Positions 26,704 through 40,100 of a stretch of 64,000 bases of DNA are shown one piece after another. Under the pieces are notes generated by a model. It made no database searches. It saw only the letters and a list, made by a program, of their open reading frames with translations, and had not been told where the DNA came from. This DNA comes from Paramecium sonneborni (taxonomy: Eukaryota > Ciliophora > Oligohymenophorea > Peniculida > Parameciidae): positions 158,991 through 222,990 of the forward strand of contig CAJJDN010000105.1 of assembly GCA_905182985.1 (NCBI GenBank). Direction: 5' to 3'. Numbering within the stretch: the first letter of the stretch is position 1; each line of letters starts with the position of its first letter. A program made the position numbers and the translations under genes.

Positions 26704-29700
26704 TCATTTTTATTAACCCTTCATATTTTGATATTTTGTAAAATCTGATTTTGAAAGTTCTTTGTATTATTTACTTTAATTTTTGTCATCATTTTCAAAG
26801 TTTTAATCATTATATTAAATTTTTTCTGTATTAAATTATCTATCATTTTAAATCGAATTGATCTATTTATTATTATTAGAATATTTATCATTATTGATAT
26901 AAGAAGGTCTTTCATTAAAATTTTTGTCATTTCCTCCTGTGAAATTTCTGGCAGGATAAGAAGAATTATTATTAAAGTTCCTTTCATTATTGGTTCTATC
27001 AAAATTATTATTATTATTAAAATTTCTTTCATTTTTATCATAGTTATTTGCATTAAAATTTCTTTCATTATATCTTTCATTATTATTTCTATCATTGTAT
27101 CTTTCATTATTATTTCTTTCATTTTATCTTTCATTATTATTTCTTTCATTATTAAAACGCTCATTATTATTTCTTTCATTATTTTTATCAATATAATTTC
27201 TTTCATTGTTAGATCTATCAAAATTATTTCTTTCACTATTATTATTTTTATCTATAAAATTTCTCTCATTATTGGCTCTATCAAATGTATTTCTTTCATT
27301 ATTATTATTTTTATCTATGAATTTTCTTTCATTTTGAGTTCTATCAAAATTATTTCTTTCATTATTATTATTTTTATCTATAAAATTAGATCTATCAAAA
27401 TTATTTCTTTCATTATTATTATTAACATTTTTATCTACAAAATTTCTCTCATTATTAGATCTATCAAAATTATTTCTTTCATTATTATTATTATTATTAT
27501 TTTTATCTACAAAATTTCTTTCATTATTAGATCTATCAAAATTATTTCTTTCATTATGATTTCTATCAAAATTATTATTTGGTCTATCATGATTATTATT
27601 AAAATTTTTATCATAATTTCTTTAATTGTTATTATGATTTTTATCATTATTATAAGGTCTATCAGGTTTGATGTGATTAAGATATTTATCATTATAAAAT
27701 TAGGATTCATTATTTTTTTTATTTTAATGATCAGTATCATTTCTAAAGTCCATATTAAATATTTTTTAATTAGAATTTTATTCATTATTCCATTTGGTGT
27801 TAAATGAATTAGTTTTATTATCTTCTTAAAATTGGGGCAATAATTTATAGTTTTTTAGATCTAATTCTTGAATAGCTTCTGTAGGTTTAATGATATCAGC
27901 ATCTGAAAATTGATTTCTAAGATTAACTTATCGTGAATCATTTATATTTTTTTTAGATTAGAACTATTATTATTATGTTTATATTAATGATTATCTATCC
28001 TATAGTTATCTATCCTATAATTATTTATTTTTGAAATCCATATTATAATTTCTTGATTATTATTATTAATATGATTATAATTATTCATTCTTATGATCTT
28101 CATTGTATTCACTACGACTATGTTTATGATAAGGTTTTTTTTAATAATTTGGATTGAATTACTTAGCTTCCCATTTATTAAAACTATCTTCTTTAATTTC
28201 TGAAGTTTATCCAAAATTATTAGGAGGATAAATAGAATTTGGAATATTACTTTGATTAGAATTATCAATATATTATTAAAGTTTTCTTTGTTATCTTTCC
28301 TACTTAATTTTTGAAGCTTTATCTTTAAATTCTAGTAATTCTGCATTAACTTCTTAATTACAAGAGTTAAGATAAGTTATGATTTAATCAGCAAGAATTC
28401 CCTCATCTTTTTCATATGATAAAAGAGAGAAACTTCTACCATGAGCTCCTGCTCTACCAGTTCTACCAATTCTATGAATATAATCATCAAAAGATTTAGG
28501 GAAATCATAATTAACAACAACAGTAATATCCTTAACATCTAATCCTCTTGATGCAATATCAGTTGCACATATTAATCTAGTATTAGAATCCTTAAATTAT
28601 TTCATAATAGCATCTCTTTAATCCTATGATTTATCACCATGAAGTGATATACAGAAATATCCTTATTTAGTAAGACTTTAACTAAGATCTTCACATCTCT
28701 TTTTAGTTTCAGCAAATATTAATACTTTATCTGTATAAATTAAATCATCTAAAACATTCATAAGAACGTGTAACTTTTCTTTTTATCCAGTACATATAAT
28801 TTTTTATGTAATTGGTGCACCTTTACCAATTTTAACCAAGATTGGATTATTACAAAATTCCATTGATAATTATTAAACTTCATTAGGCCATGTTGCTGAT
28901 AACAATATAGTTTATCTATCTTCTCTTATTGTAGATACAATATCTCTTACTTAAGGTTCAAATCCCATATCTAACATTCTATCAGCTTCATCTAATATAA
29001 GCATAGTAATCTTATTTAGATTTACCATTCCTTCTTCTATTAATTCTACCATTCTCCCTGGAGTAGCAACAATAACATGAACTCCCTTCTGAATCAATTC
29101 CACTTACTATTTCTTATTTGGGTTACCACCATAAATACAAACTAATTTAAGGTTTTATAAATTAGGAGCATTCTCCTTCTCATTCTATTTCTTATTTCCA
29201 TAATAATATTCAATTAATTAAAGTAATTAATCATATATTTATACACCCAATTCTCTTGTTGGTACTAAAATAAGTAATTTTGGTTAAGGTGATTCTTTTT
29301 TCATCACATGTTATTCTAAATGTACCAATGCAGGTAACAAATAAGCTAAAGTCTTACCTGATCCAGTCTAAGCTATGGCTTAAGTATTTCTACCAGATAA
29401 TATTATTGGTATCACTATATTTATATATCATATTCTTTTAATACCTTCTGATTATATTGCTGTTGGTTATTCGAACTCTGGTGCTCCCAATGGAAAATGC
29501 TTCCAATCTAAAAATGGTTATATTATATTATTATCCTATTCCCCATTTCTTATTATTGTAATATTATTTTCAGACCTAAATTTCTCTATGTCTTCTTATC
29601 TGTATTATAGATCACTTGCCTATTTTATTTATTAACATTATCCATTACATCTATAAAGCATTTTTTGAACTCTTCAAATTCTCCTGGACATGATGCAAAC

Positions 29701-29738
29701 ATACCTAAAGGTTGGCTCCATCTCTTTAGTCCTTTCAT
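26704..29738 (-). CDS. DEAD-box RNA helicase (Dbp2/DDX5 type) with Asn-rich repeat tail
   Basis: ATP-dependent RNA helicase. Motifs in order: Q-motif FEQPTAIQSE, motif I AQTGSGKT, Ia PTRELG, Ib [72 protein letters not shown] and the [10 protein letters not shown] segment before the Q-motif point to the Dbp2/DDX5 group, which act in splicing, rRNA processing and mRNP remodelling. Two introns near the N terminus (29 and 30 nt) give 991 residues. The last ~400 residues are a Gln/Asn/Arg tail with repeated NNNERN and FDR units, probably disordered, replacing the RGG tail of animal homologues. Confidence 0.95.
26920..27660 (-). repeat. In-frame NNNERN / NFDR / DKNNN coding repeat in helicase tail
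   Basis: Degenerate units of 18-45 bp built from AAT-AAT-GAA-AGA-AAT and GAT-AGA codons, visible on the + strand as recurring ATTTCTTTCATTATTATT. Copies differ in length and by single codons, indicating expansion by slippage or unequal exchange with frame kept. Read in other frames they give long meaningless ORFs. Confidence 0.85.
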
Positions 29739-30963
29739 TATTTTAAATTTTGTACTTTAAGTTTTTCCTTTTAATAATTGGCAATAGATTGGTATTATTT
29801 ATCTAATTATAAAATTTTAATTATCATCCCAGTATTTAGTTTTTATTTATATTATCTATTTTTTTTTATTATTCCCTACAAGTCCTTTTTAACATCAATT
29901 CATTTATTTTTATTCACTCCTATTTATATATATAGTTTAACAATTATTCACTAAAACATTTATTTACACTCTAAAATTATATAAATTTATTATAAACATT
30001 CTATTTCACTATTTACATACTAATTTATTCTTTTATACTAAAATCAATCTATTACTAAAGTAATAATATTTATATCTAAGATTCTTTAAAGTTGTAATTA
30101 TCTTTCATTATTTTTGTAAATCTCTCTTATCTACGATATTCATTTTGGTCGTTTTCCTTATATCATCATCTAATAGTTTTTATTCGTGATTTATAAATTC
30201 CATTCGTATCATCTCTTTAAATAATATAAATATTCTCCCTATAAAATCATTTGATCATTTTTAAGTAAATTATTTTAGATTATGATTTTTTATAACATTA
30301 GAACTATTATTTCATGTTTCCATTGATTTTTTATTTCTGAAACATCAGAACATAATATCTTTTCATCATGATAAATAGGCATATAAATATACACCAAGAT
30401 TTAAGTTAATAAATATATTATATAAAATAGTCATCCAATCATGAATAATATAATAACTATTTCGTAAATTTTGACAAATAAAATTAAGAGATCCAAATTG
30501 TTAAAGATTTTACACTAATAATCTTAAAAATTAGTTGTTTTCTTACAAAATCTTAGCAATAAAAGTAGAACTAAGTATAAAAGAAAAAAATTTCCTAGAA
30601 AATAAAATTAATAAATTAAATAGGAAAATATATACATTTAATTCTTATTATGGATTACCTCTAAGTTTTAAAAAATAAATTTATCATATTTTCTCGAAAC
30701 TATTTAATCTAATGTAAACTTGAAATAATAAGTAATTATCTTCAAAAAACAAAATGATATTATATCATTTATAGGATCAATGATATCTATCCAAAATAGA
30801 AGGTATTTAAGTATATATTTCTAAAAAGAATGAGTATCAATTTTGTATTCATATTTTTGTAAATATAGAAGATAGAGTAGAAGTGTTATATGGTTGATTT
30901 ATTAGATAAAGTGCTAGGAAAGGGATTAAATATTTGTAAAGTGTATTAGTTTGTAATGTAGAA
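29739..30963. other. Intergenic 1.2 kb between divergent genes
   Basis: Separates the starts of the helicase (- strand) and CFAP70 (+ strand). Candidate fragments exist: a + strand frame MDYLQVLKNKF near 30652 that meets TGA, and a 45-residue frame at 30830-30967 whose stop overlaps the CFAP70 ATG. None closes convincingly with introns. Otherwise AT-rich. Confidence 0.4.
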
Positions 30964-33756
30964 ATGAAGGTTAGTGAATATATTTAATTACATAATAGTA
31001 ATTAATTTAAATGGAAGCAGATCCAAAATTATTATCTCTTTTAGAAAAAGTAAATAATCCAATAGAATCCCTTACAATAAATTTAACTATAAAAGTAATG
31101 AGACATTAGCATAATAAAAGGGTATTTATGGATTTAGTGATGATTGGAGAATAACAGATGAAACAAATCCAGGAATATTTGCAAATGTGATACGTTATTA
31201 AGGAGAGGATATGTTTGGTAAGATAAGAGCAAGAGAATAAACAGAGAAGGAGAAATATGAAGAGTATTAGAAAAATAGTAAGAAAAACAAAAAAGATTCT
31301 AAAAGTCCAGAAGAGGAAGAAGCTATGAAGAAAGCATTGGCATTAGAAGAAGAAGAAGAATAATAAAAGTAAAAGCATTTAGAAAGTTTATCTGAGTAAG
31401 AAAAGTTGTTTTTTATTTCAGAAGATAAATAGAAAACTGCCAGCATTTAATATGAGGAAACACATTAAATAACTATAAAAAATGTTAGGTAATTGGAAGA
31501 AGAGATTTTAGAATAACGAAACATAATTCAATTTATAAGACAACCAGCTGTAACAGAAGAAGAGTTAGTAAAATTAAAGAAGGGTAAGACAAAGAATTTG
31601 AATAATGCTGAATTAACTTAGATTATTTTTAAGGGTATTTTTGATTTAAGTGATTTATTGGAACCTGGTTGTATAAATACAACAGTGAGAATATTTTTAA
31701 AATAAGAAGAAGGTTTAGATTGTCCTAAATATAACTGTGATAAAATGTATATGAAAATTGAAGTGAATATTAATCCTGCACTTACACCTTTAGTTGAAGA
31801 AGTACCAGAATTGAAAATAGAACCTGTTATCATTCAAAAGATTCCAAGCAAATTTGAATGTGTGTGGCAATTCAAGAGTATACTCATTTCATAATAATCA
31901 TTTAGAGGATATTAAAGAAGCTATGAAGGCTCTTGAAGAAGAATACAGCAAATTGTATTAAAGTGATTAAAAATAGAAGAATTAACCTATGGTTAGCATG
32001 ACTCATTAAAGATGGCTAGAGTTAACTAAAAAAAAAGAATCTTTTCTTAATGAAATGAATACTTCTGGTAAATACAATATTCTTTAAGAGAGACTTAGAT
32101 CCTCTATTATAAGAGTTTGTATTGATAAATTTGCTAAGGAAGGATTATTTGTAGGAGTTAATAAAGATGAATAAGATAGATTATTTGCAGAATTATATGT
32201 ATTTATGATGGAAGAAATGTAAACTACACTTGGAGAATATATATAAAATAATAAAGAAGATGATATTCATGAAGATTTAGTCTTAACATATGAATAAACT
32301 ATTAGAGAAAGAGATAGAGTATTTAAAAGACTTAAGGAATCTCAATTAGAAAAGTTTTAAAGATTAGCTAAAGAATATGAAACTATTAATTAAATTGATT
32401 AAGCACTTAAATACTATACAAATATGGTTTTAGTTGATAAGACATCTGCCTCTGTTTTTGCTAAATATTGTCTTAAAATACGTAGATTCAAAGCAGCTGA
32501 ACAATTAATTTAAATGGTAAGAGATGTTGAATGGAATAAAGAAAATGAATTACTTATGGCTTCTCTTTATATTCGTAGGGAAAGATATAAAGAAGCTACC
32601 TATATTTTATAATAATTATTACAAAAAGAACCTATTAACACATTATTTAATTTGCTCATGTCATTTATTTATAAACAGTAAGGCAATGATAACATGGCTG
32701 ATAAATATTTAAGATGCACATAACGTATTTTCATGAGAACTATGGGATTATTAACTAAAGGGTATTTTTATTATTATTTATATAAGATTTCCTAAATAAT
32801 AGCCTGATCCCCATTTACTACCTAATTTTAAATAATAAATGATTGAATAATAAGAAAAAGCTAAAAAAGCACCAGTATTAACTTAAGAATAAATTGATTC
32901 CATTCAACTAGAATTAATTGAATATTTTGCATCTAGAAATTTGTTTGATCTAGCTGAGAAAGCATTAGTATCAATTAAAGACAAAACGACATAAAAAATA
33001 AATATTATTAAAGCTTAAATTCATATATTTAATGAGAATTATTCTGAAGCTCTTACTCTGATATCAAAATTATTAAATTAGAATCCCAGATTTTATGATG
33101 TATATTTAATAAAGGGTTCTTTATGTTTTTAAACAGAATAGTTTTATGAAGCTGAAGAAACGTTTTTAAAAGCACTTTCAATATAATCTAAAAGATCATT
33201 TGAAATCTAATTAAGATTAGGCTACTTATATTTGAAGCGTAAATCATGGTAAGATGCTAAAGGGATTTTTGAGAAAGCTTTGGATTAATAGCCTAATAGT
33301 TCTTTATCATGGTTAGGGTTAGGAATTGCAAATTTAAGATTAAGAGATCCAATAGCAGAAGAATGTCTTTGTTAAGCAAATATATATGAACCATTTAATG
33401 GAGAAGTATGGGGATATTTGGCATTGAATTGTTTACTTTAAAAAAGAGGTTAATAAGCTAAGTAATGTTTGTAAAGAATGGAATAAACTGAAGTTAATGA
33501 TTTAGATTTATTACTTGAATTGGCTGAAGAAATGTCATTATGTTAAGATTTTTAAAGTTGCAGATCAATATTAATGAGAGTTTATGATTCAAAGATTAAA
33601 ATTTCAAATATGGGCAAATTGTTAATGAATTTAGGATAAGTACATTCATAACTTTAAAGAAACGAAGAAGCTAAACAATATTATATTTAATCATTAAAAT
33701 ATTTGGAAAGTGTTAATGAAAAAGCAAAAGTAAATTCTGAAATCAAGATATTATGA
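30964..33756 (+). CDS. CFAP70: CFAP70, axonemal C2/TPR protein
   Basis: Cilia- and flagella-associated protein, needed at the outer dynein arm region for normal beating. The N-terminal ~300 residues match the C2-like half (KGIYGFSDDWRITDETNPG, FKGIFDLSDLLEPGC), with an acidic Lys/Glu insert. The C-terminal 500 residues contain TPR repeats (YYTNMVLVDKTSASVFAKY; GSLCFQTEQFYEAEETFLKAL; LGYLYLKRKSWQDAKGIFEKAL; EVWGYLALNCLL). Three introns: 25 nt at 30974-30998 inside the fourth codon, 28 nt, and 25 nt; 904 residues with exact closure. The early intron decides the start: the in-frame ATG at 31011 gives only a short dead-end frame, whereas 30964 gives MKVIINLNGSRSK. Confidence 0.92.
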
Positions 33757-33770
33757 TAATAATAAAATAA

Positions 33771-33932
33771 TCAATAATCCTCGTCTTCTTCCCAAATCTC
33801 TTACAAAATTTAAACCAAATACTTAAGTTTTATTTTCTTAGTAAATGGTTAATATGGACCTTTAATCTAACGTACAATATCTTCAATCTGTCTTCTTTCT
33901 TGGTTCTATCTACTTTCATTTTTTGTGTTCAT
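33771..33932 (-). CDS. Small charged protein (53 aa)
   Basis: Frame MNTKNESRQNQERRQIEDIV... ending LQEIWEEDEDY. Basic N-terminal half, a probable helix (KYLVQILQEIW) and an acidic end. No introns. It converges on CFAP70 with 14 bp between the stops. The composition strongly suggests a real conserved microprotein, perhaps a subunit of a larger complex, but I cannot name it. Confidence 0.6.
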
Positions 33933-33999
33933 TAATTTTATTGTTGATTTGTTAATTTATATAATAACTAACATTCATTATAATTTTAATTTCAAATTT

Positions 34000-35088
34000 A
34001 TGTCAACATCCTCTGATTTCTAGCCTCCATCTCCAAGTCTCTCACCTAGTTCATAAATAAAATGTTATCAAGAATAATTAGAAAAAGCTCATTCAATGAT
34101 AGACTATTTAGAAGTAATGTTGGCAGAGAAATAAGCATTAAAAGAGAATTTCAATTCATTTAATTTACCAAAGAATAAATCACATATGAAAAAACAAAGT
34201 TTATGTTTGGATCATATTCCTTAATCTATTTAAATTTAATAATATGTGACTCCTAGAGAATCAAATTAATAAATGAGATTTACATCTAGTAATATGCCTA
34301 ATTACATTTCTGAATTATAATAAAAACATTAAGAAATTCTCTCTTCTAATAAAGAGAAATCAACTGTTAAGAAGCTTTAAATTTAGGAAATATAAGAAAA
34401 AGTATAAGATCTTTAAGATGAAATAATTATTTGTAAAGAAAGATAAAAAAATACTGAAATTGCAAAAAATCAAGCAGAAGAAGTTATTGAATAAATTGAT
34501 GATGAAATTCTACTTGCAAAATAAAAATTATAATAAGTAAAATCTTAAGGAGAATAAATATATGAAAGTATGATGAAATTAGAAGATTAAAATCATGATA
34601 AAAAATATTATATGGGTCGTACTTCTACATTAAAACGAAAAAGAAGTGAGATTCAACCAGCACATCAAATAAAAAATTAATTAAATTAATTAAAAAATGA
34701 AATTGAATAACTCAAATAATCAAAAAAAGAGAAGGAAGAATATTATACACAAAAAATAAAGGAAATTGAACAATAATTAGATCAAAGAAAAACAAATGAA
34801 TCTGTACCAGAGGATTAACTTAACGCTTCTTTAAGCCCTGATAGATAAAAAGTTAGAGTTTACAGAGGAAAATAAGCTTTGCTATAGGTAATCTCTTTAA
34901 AAATATTAAAGCTTACACTTAATTCTGATTCTTGTTCTAGATCTTATGCTTTAAGAAGGTCATAAGAAAATAAAATGAATTCAGCATTTGATTTCAAACA
35001 ATTTGATGAACATGAAAATGTTTCAATAGATTCTTTCAAAAATAAAGATAAAAAGAATAGAACATGTGACCCATGTACTATCTTTTGA
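34000..35088 (+). CDS. Coiled-coil protein ending in a CaaX-like box
   Basis: One frame of 362 codons. N terminus Ser/Pro-rich (SSDFQPPSPSLSPSS), then long coiled coils (ELQQKHQEILSSNKEK; DEIIICKERQKNTEIAKNQ; KNEIEQLKQSKKEKEEYY). The last four residues are C-T-I-F, a possible CaaX prenylation signal, preceded by another Cys (TCDPCTIF). A 24-nt segment GTAATCTC...TTAAAG near 34890-34913 has intron borders and is a multiple of three, so it could be spliced or translated (354 or 362 residues). If prenylated the protein would be membrane-tethered. Family unknown. Confidence 0.75.
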
Positions 35089-35498
35089 TTAAATATATAT
35101 ATAATTAATTAAGCATTGTTTCAAAAGTATTGATATAGTTTTGAAAAGTTTATTAATACCAAAATCTATTACAAACTATTTTATATAAATTAATTGGTTT
35201 TATACCATATAGATAAATCGTTCAAATAATTTTAAATATAATATTATATTGATAGTAATTTAAGATTAGGAATTATTTTATATTTCATTACTTTTTAATA
35301 CAGTATATTATTAATTTCATACTGTTCAGCAAAGTAAAATTGATTCAATTTTCGGTTTAATATATATTTTATGGATCTGAATGATGATATAAAATCTATA
35401 TAAAAATATATTGCAATAAACTGAATCTCTTAGCTTTCTTAACACTTTAAAAGGTTAAAGAGAAACAGTTTTGATTAATTCATTTTTATAATTAATTT
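35089..35498. other. Intergenic, no gene seen
   Basis: 410 bp of AT-rich DNA between two + strand genes; should contain the promoter of the Myb gene. Confidence 0.5.
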
Positions 35499-35981
35499 AT
35501 GTAAAGAGAAAAACGAGTGCCTTCTAGAGTTTGGAGATATGAAGAATATTCACCACCTAAACGATCTTCATAATCAACCAATAGAAGTTAAAGAAAGAGA
35601 GAATTATGCTATTATAAAATACATAAAATCTCATAAAATTCTTCATTTACTAAAGAAGAAGATGAAAGCATTCTATAATATGTAAAAGACTTAGGACCTA
35701 AATTTGTTAAAATTGCTACTTTCTTTCCTAACAAATCATATAGCATGGTGAAAAACAGATACTATAAACATTTAAGAAATAAGCTGTTTGAAAGAAAAGA
35801 AAGTTAAGAATTGAACCATAATAATTAAGATATCACTTAATAATTTAAAAATTCTATTCTCTAACCTAATAATGAGAAAATAGAAGAATTGAAATAACTT
35901 ATCTCTTCTATAAACTTATTTCCTGAAATAACAGAAATAACCAAAAGTTTCATTGGTGAATTGTAAAGACATCTTCTTTGA
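35499..35981 (+). CDS. Single-repeat Myb/SANT protein
   Basis: A 160-residue intronless protein. Residues ~50-95 form a SANT/Myb repeat: FTKEEDESILQYVKDLGPKF followed by VKIATFFPNKSYSMVKNRYY. The usual first Trp is Phe and the second position is Phe, as in divergent Myb repeats; the third helix keeps K-N-R-Y-Y. The N terminus is very basic (KRVPSRVWRYEEYSPPKR), consistent with DNA binding. The C-terminal part is a helical stretch that may mediate dimerisation. It could be a transcription factor or chromatin protein; a single repeat leaves both open. Confidence 0.75.
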
Positions 35982-36669
35982 AGTCATTCTAAAACTTTCA
36001 TAACATTGATTTTAATTCATTTAATAATTTTATTTATTCAATCATCAAGCCTAACAAATCAATAATATGCTTATTAAAATCTAGATATTATTTGTTTCAA
36101 TTTACAATTTAAATTTCCAGTCATTCTAATCATAACCATATATGATCTCAACACTCATTTTCAAAATTTATAGTTATAAATTATCGAATTAAAAAGTTGC
36201 GTTATTTCAAATACATTTTAATTTTAAAAAAATAGTATTTAATGAAATTATATACATTTCAATCAAGTGTAAGTAAAAAAAAATAAAAATTAAATTATTA
36301 AAATAAAAGTAAAGCTTTAATCACAAAGATTCTAGATTGCTATTCAATAAACCATTTCTGAGTTACAGATTAAAACGCATAACAATATTTCATAACATGT
36401 TTGTTAAAATTCAGAAAAAAGTAGTGTATATTAGAAGTATTTAAATAGAATTTATTTCTCCCCATTTATTTTAATAAAATTAATATTATCTTTTGTAAAA
36501 AAGCTTTTATATATAAGTTTTTTTCAGATTTCAAAAGTTTTTCTAATTATTAACAGCTCAAAAATTTATCGTTTAATCATTAACAGACTTGAATATTTAA
36601 TTTACTTCATTAACTTAAATTTTTGAATCATATGTAATAATATATAATTAATGACATTGATTCTTTATA
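35982..36669. other. Intergenic, no gene seen
   Basis: About 690 bp of AT-rich DNA after the Myb gene. No supported ORF, repeat or RNA. Confidence 0.5.
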
Positions 36670-36903
36670 ATGATTAAATAATCTGATCAATTATTATAGT
36701 TCCAAAAAGAATATAATTTGCCCAAATTAGTAATAGATATTTTACATGTTCTCTCTCTATAAGACAGGTATAAGTTTTGCAGATCTGAGTCACATTTAAT
36801 AATAATGAATAATTCTTAAAATAGATAAAAAAAGTCTTCTGTTAGATTTGGACATTAGAAGATGGAGTCATTATTTTTTTAAAAAGTGAATTTGATGTAA
36901 TGA
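36670..36903 (+). CDS. Small hypothetical protein (77 aa)
   Basis: Frame MIKQSDQLLQFQKEYNLP... ending LFFQKVNLMQ. The first half looks like an amphipathic helix followed by LVIDILHVLSLQDRYKFCRS. No introns needed. It lies 266 bp upstream of TOP2 and could also be an unrelated small regulator. No family recognised. Confidence 0.45.
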
Positions 36904-37169
36904 CATGAATTCGAATAAAATTTTAGGGCTTTTAGTATTAGAAACGATAATAATATTAAGAGAGAAGATAATTAATGGTAAAATAGGTAGAAGAGTGGAA
37001 TTAAAAGTAGGGTTTGATAAAAAGGTGAAGATAATTAGGAAATAGATTAGAGAGAGAGTAGTTAATTAGGTAGAAAAATAATGATACTTATAATAAATGA
37101 AATACAATAATAATTGGCCTGAAAATATTTAATAATATAATTAATCCCTCCAAATTAATAATTTAAAAG

Positions 37170-40100
37170 ATGTCAAAGAACGTAGAGGATATTTACAAGA
37201 TGGTTTCATAGGTTGAACACATTTTATTGAGACCTGATACTTACATAGGGAGTGTTGAGATATCAGATTAAGAATTATGGATCTGTGAAGATAGTGATTA
37301 GATAAGTTTTAAATTAGAGGAATTTAGTTATTGTTAAGGATTATATAAGATATTTGATGAGATATTGGTGAATGCAGCAGACAATTATTAGAGAGATAAA
37401 TCTACAGATAGAATATCTGTGACAATAGATAATGATAGTATAATGATAGAGAATACTGGAGCAGGTATTCCAATATAAATACATAAATAATACAATATAT
37501 ATGTGCCAGAGATGATATTTGGAAGATTATTGACATCTTCTAATTATGATGATTCAGAATAGAAAGTGACAGGAGGTAGAAATGGTTTTGGAGCAAAGTT
37601 AGCAAACTTGTTTAGTTCTTATTTTAAAGTAGAAACGATTCATCAACATAAGAAGTTTACAATGATTTGGACAGAAAATATGAAGAAACATACATAACCA
37701 GAGGTAACAAATACAAATGAAAAGCCATATACAAGGATAACATTTAAGCCTGAATTAAATAAATTTTAGATAGATAGATTATAGGATATAGTACCATTAT
37801 TGAATAAACGAGTGATAGATTTGGCAGGTATATTACCCATAGCTGTGTATTTGAATGGAAAGAAGGTGGGAATAAATAATTTTAAGGATTATGCATAATT
37901 GTATGGTATAAATGGGAAATTTGCATATGCATCTTAGAATAAGCCATATAAATGGGAGGTATTAATAAGTTCATCAGATGGTTAATTTGGTTAGGTATCA
38001 TTTGTAAATTCAATAAATACAATAAGAGGGGGAACACATGTTAATTATGTAGTTGATTAGATAGTAGAAGGTTTATTGGTTCATATAAAGAAGAAGTATA
38101 AAGAGATGAAGAATATAAAACCATTTTAAGTAAAGAGTTTTATAAGAATATTTTTAAATTGTTAGATAGTGAATCCTGCATTTGATTCTTAAACGAAAGA
38201 GACATTAACAACGAAAGCATAGAAATTTGGAAGTACTTTTGAAGTAAGCGAGAAATTTATAGATGAAATAATAAAAAAGACAGAGATAATAGATAATGTT
38301 ATATTATAAGCGAAATCTAGATTAAATAAATAATTAAGCAAATAATTATCAGCTAAAAAATAATAGAGATTATTAGGAATAGATAAATTAGAAGATGCAA
38401 ATGATGCAGGTACTAAGAATGCTGATTTATGTACACTGATATTGACAGAAGGAGATTCAGCCAAATCATTAGCAATGGCTGGAATAGAAATAGTAGGAAG
38501 AGATAGATTTGGAGTATTTCCATTAAGAGGTAAATTATTAAATGTTAGAGATGCATCAATTTAAATGATAATGAAAAATGCAGAAATAGAATAATTAGTT
38601 AAAATAATGGGTTTATAATTTAATAAGAATTATGATAATACAAAATCTTTAAGATATGGATCAATAATGATTATGACTGATTAAGATCATGATGGACATC
38701 ATATTAAAGGTTTAATTATTAATTTTATTGAGAAATTCTGGCCTTCTCTATTTAAAATGAAAGGTTTCTTAAAATAATTTGTAACTCCAATTATAAAAGT
38801 AACAAGAGGTAAAGAATGTCATAGTTTTTTTTCAATTGGAGAGTATAAAAAATTCATAAATGAAAATCCAAGAGGAGATTATAAAGTTAAATATTATAAA
38901 GGTTTGGGTACATCAACAGATTCAGAAGCTCAATAATATTTTAGTAATTTAACATTACATCGTAAAGTTTTTACATATTCTGATTAAACAGATTCTGATT
39001 ATATAGATTTAGTATTTTCAAAAAGTAAAGCTGATTAAAGAAAAGAATGGTTATCGGAATATTCATGGAAATAAGTAGAAGATACTCTTGATTACAATAA
39101 ACCAACAGTAAGATATAGAAATTTTGTGACTGATTGTTTAGCTATGCATTCAATAAGTGATAATTTAAGATCAATACCTTCTAGTATAGATGGACTGAAA
39201 CCTACATAGAGAAAGATTATACATACATTACTTAATCATAATAAATAGGAATATAAAGTTAGTTCTTTAAGTGGATTAGTAACTACTTATGCTTAATATC
39301 ATCATGGAGAATAATCCCTTTAATAAACAATAATTGCAATGGCATAGAATTTTACTGGATCTAATAATATTAATTTATTATTACCAATAGGTTAATTTGG
39401 TACTCGATCTATGGGTGGTAAAGATGCTGCATAGGCTAGATATATTAGTACTAAACTTAATTCTCTTACCACTAAATTATTTATAGAAGATGATTTACAT
39501 ACATTAAATTATTTAGATGAAGAAGGATATACTGTTGAACCATTCTGGTTTACTCCAATCTTACCACTTGTATTAATTAATGGAGCTGAAGGTATTGGAA
39601 CTGGATGGTCCACTTAAGTACCTAATTTCAATCCTAGAGAAATATCATAATAAATCTAAAGAAAACTTAAAGGTGAAGATTTTGAAGAATTAGTACCTTG
39701 GTATAAAGGTTTTACAGGTACTATCACTTCTGGAACTAATCAATATATTGCTAAAGGTTCATATATTTAACATAAAAATCATATCTATATAACTGAGATA
39801 CCTCCCAAAAAATCTATTAAAGAATATTAAGCATTTATTTAGTCTAAAATGGAAATCTAAGATGGTAAATCAGAACCAGAAATCTTAGATTTTAAAGAAT
39901 ATCATGCTGGTAATAAAGTTTGTTTTGAATTGAAAGTTAATGATGATGTCTTAAAATAAGATCTAGATAAATATTTTAAATTAACTACTACAATTGCAAT
40001 GACTAATCTCGTCTTATTTAATCATAATGGATTACTTAAACGATATTCTAATATTACAGAAATTTTAGAAGAATTCTATCAAACTAGAATTAAATTCTAT

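Noticed and set aside
27334..27807. Ile-rich ORFs on both strands around the helicase repeats
   Set aside because: They are frame shadows of the [10 protein letters not shown] coding repeat in the helicase tail.
30830..30967. 45-residue frame whose stop overlaps the CFAP70 start codon
   Set aside because: Too short and of background composition; no joining exon found.
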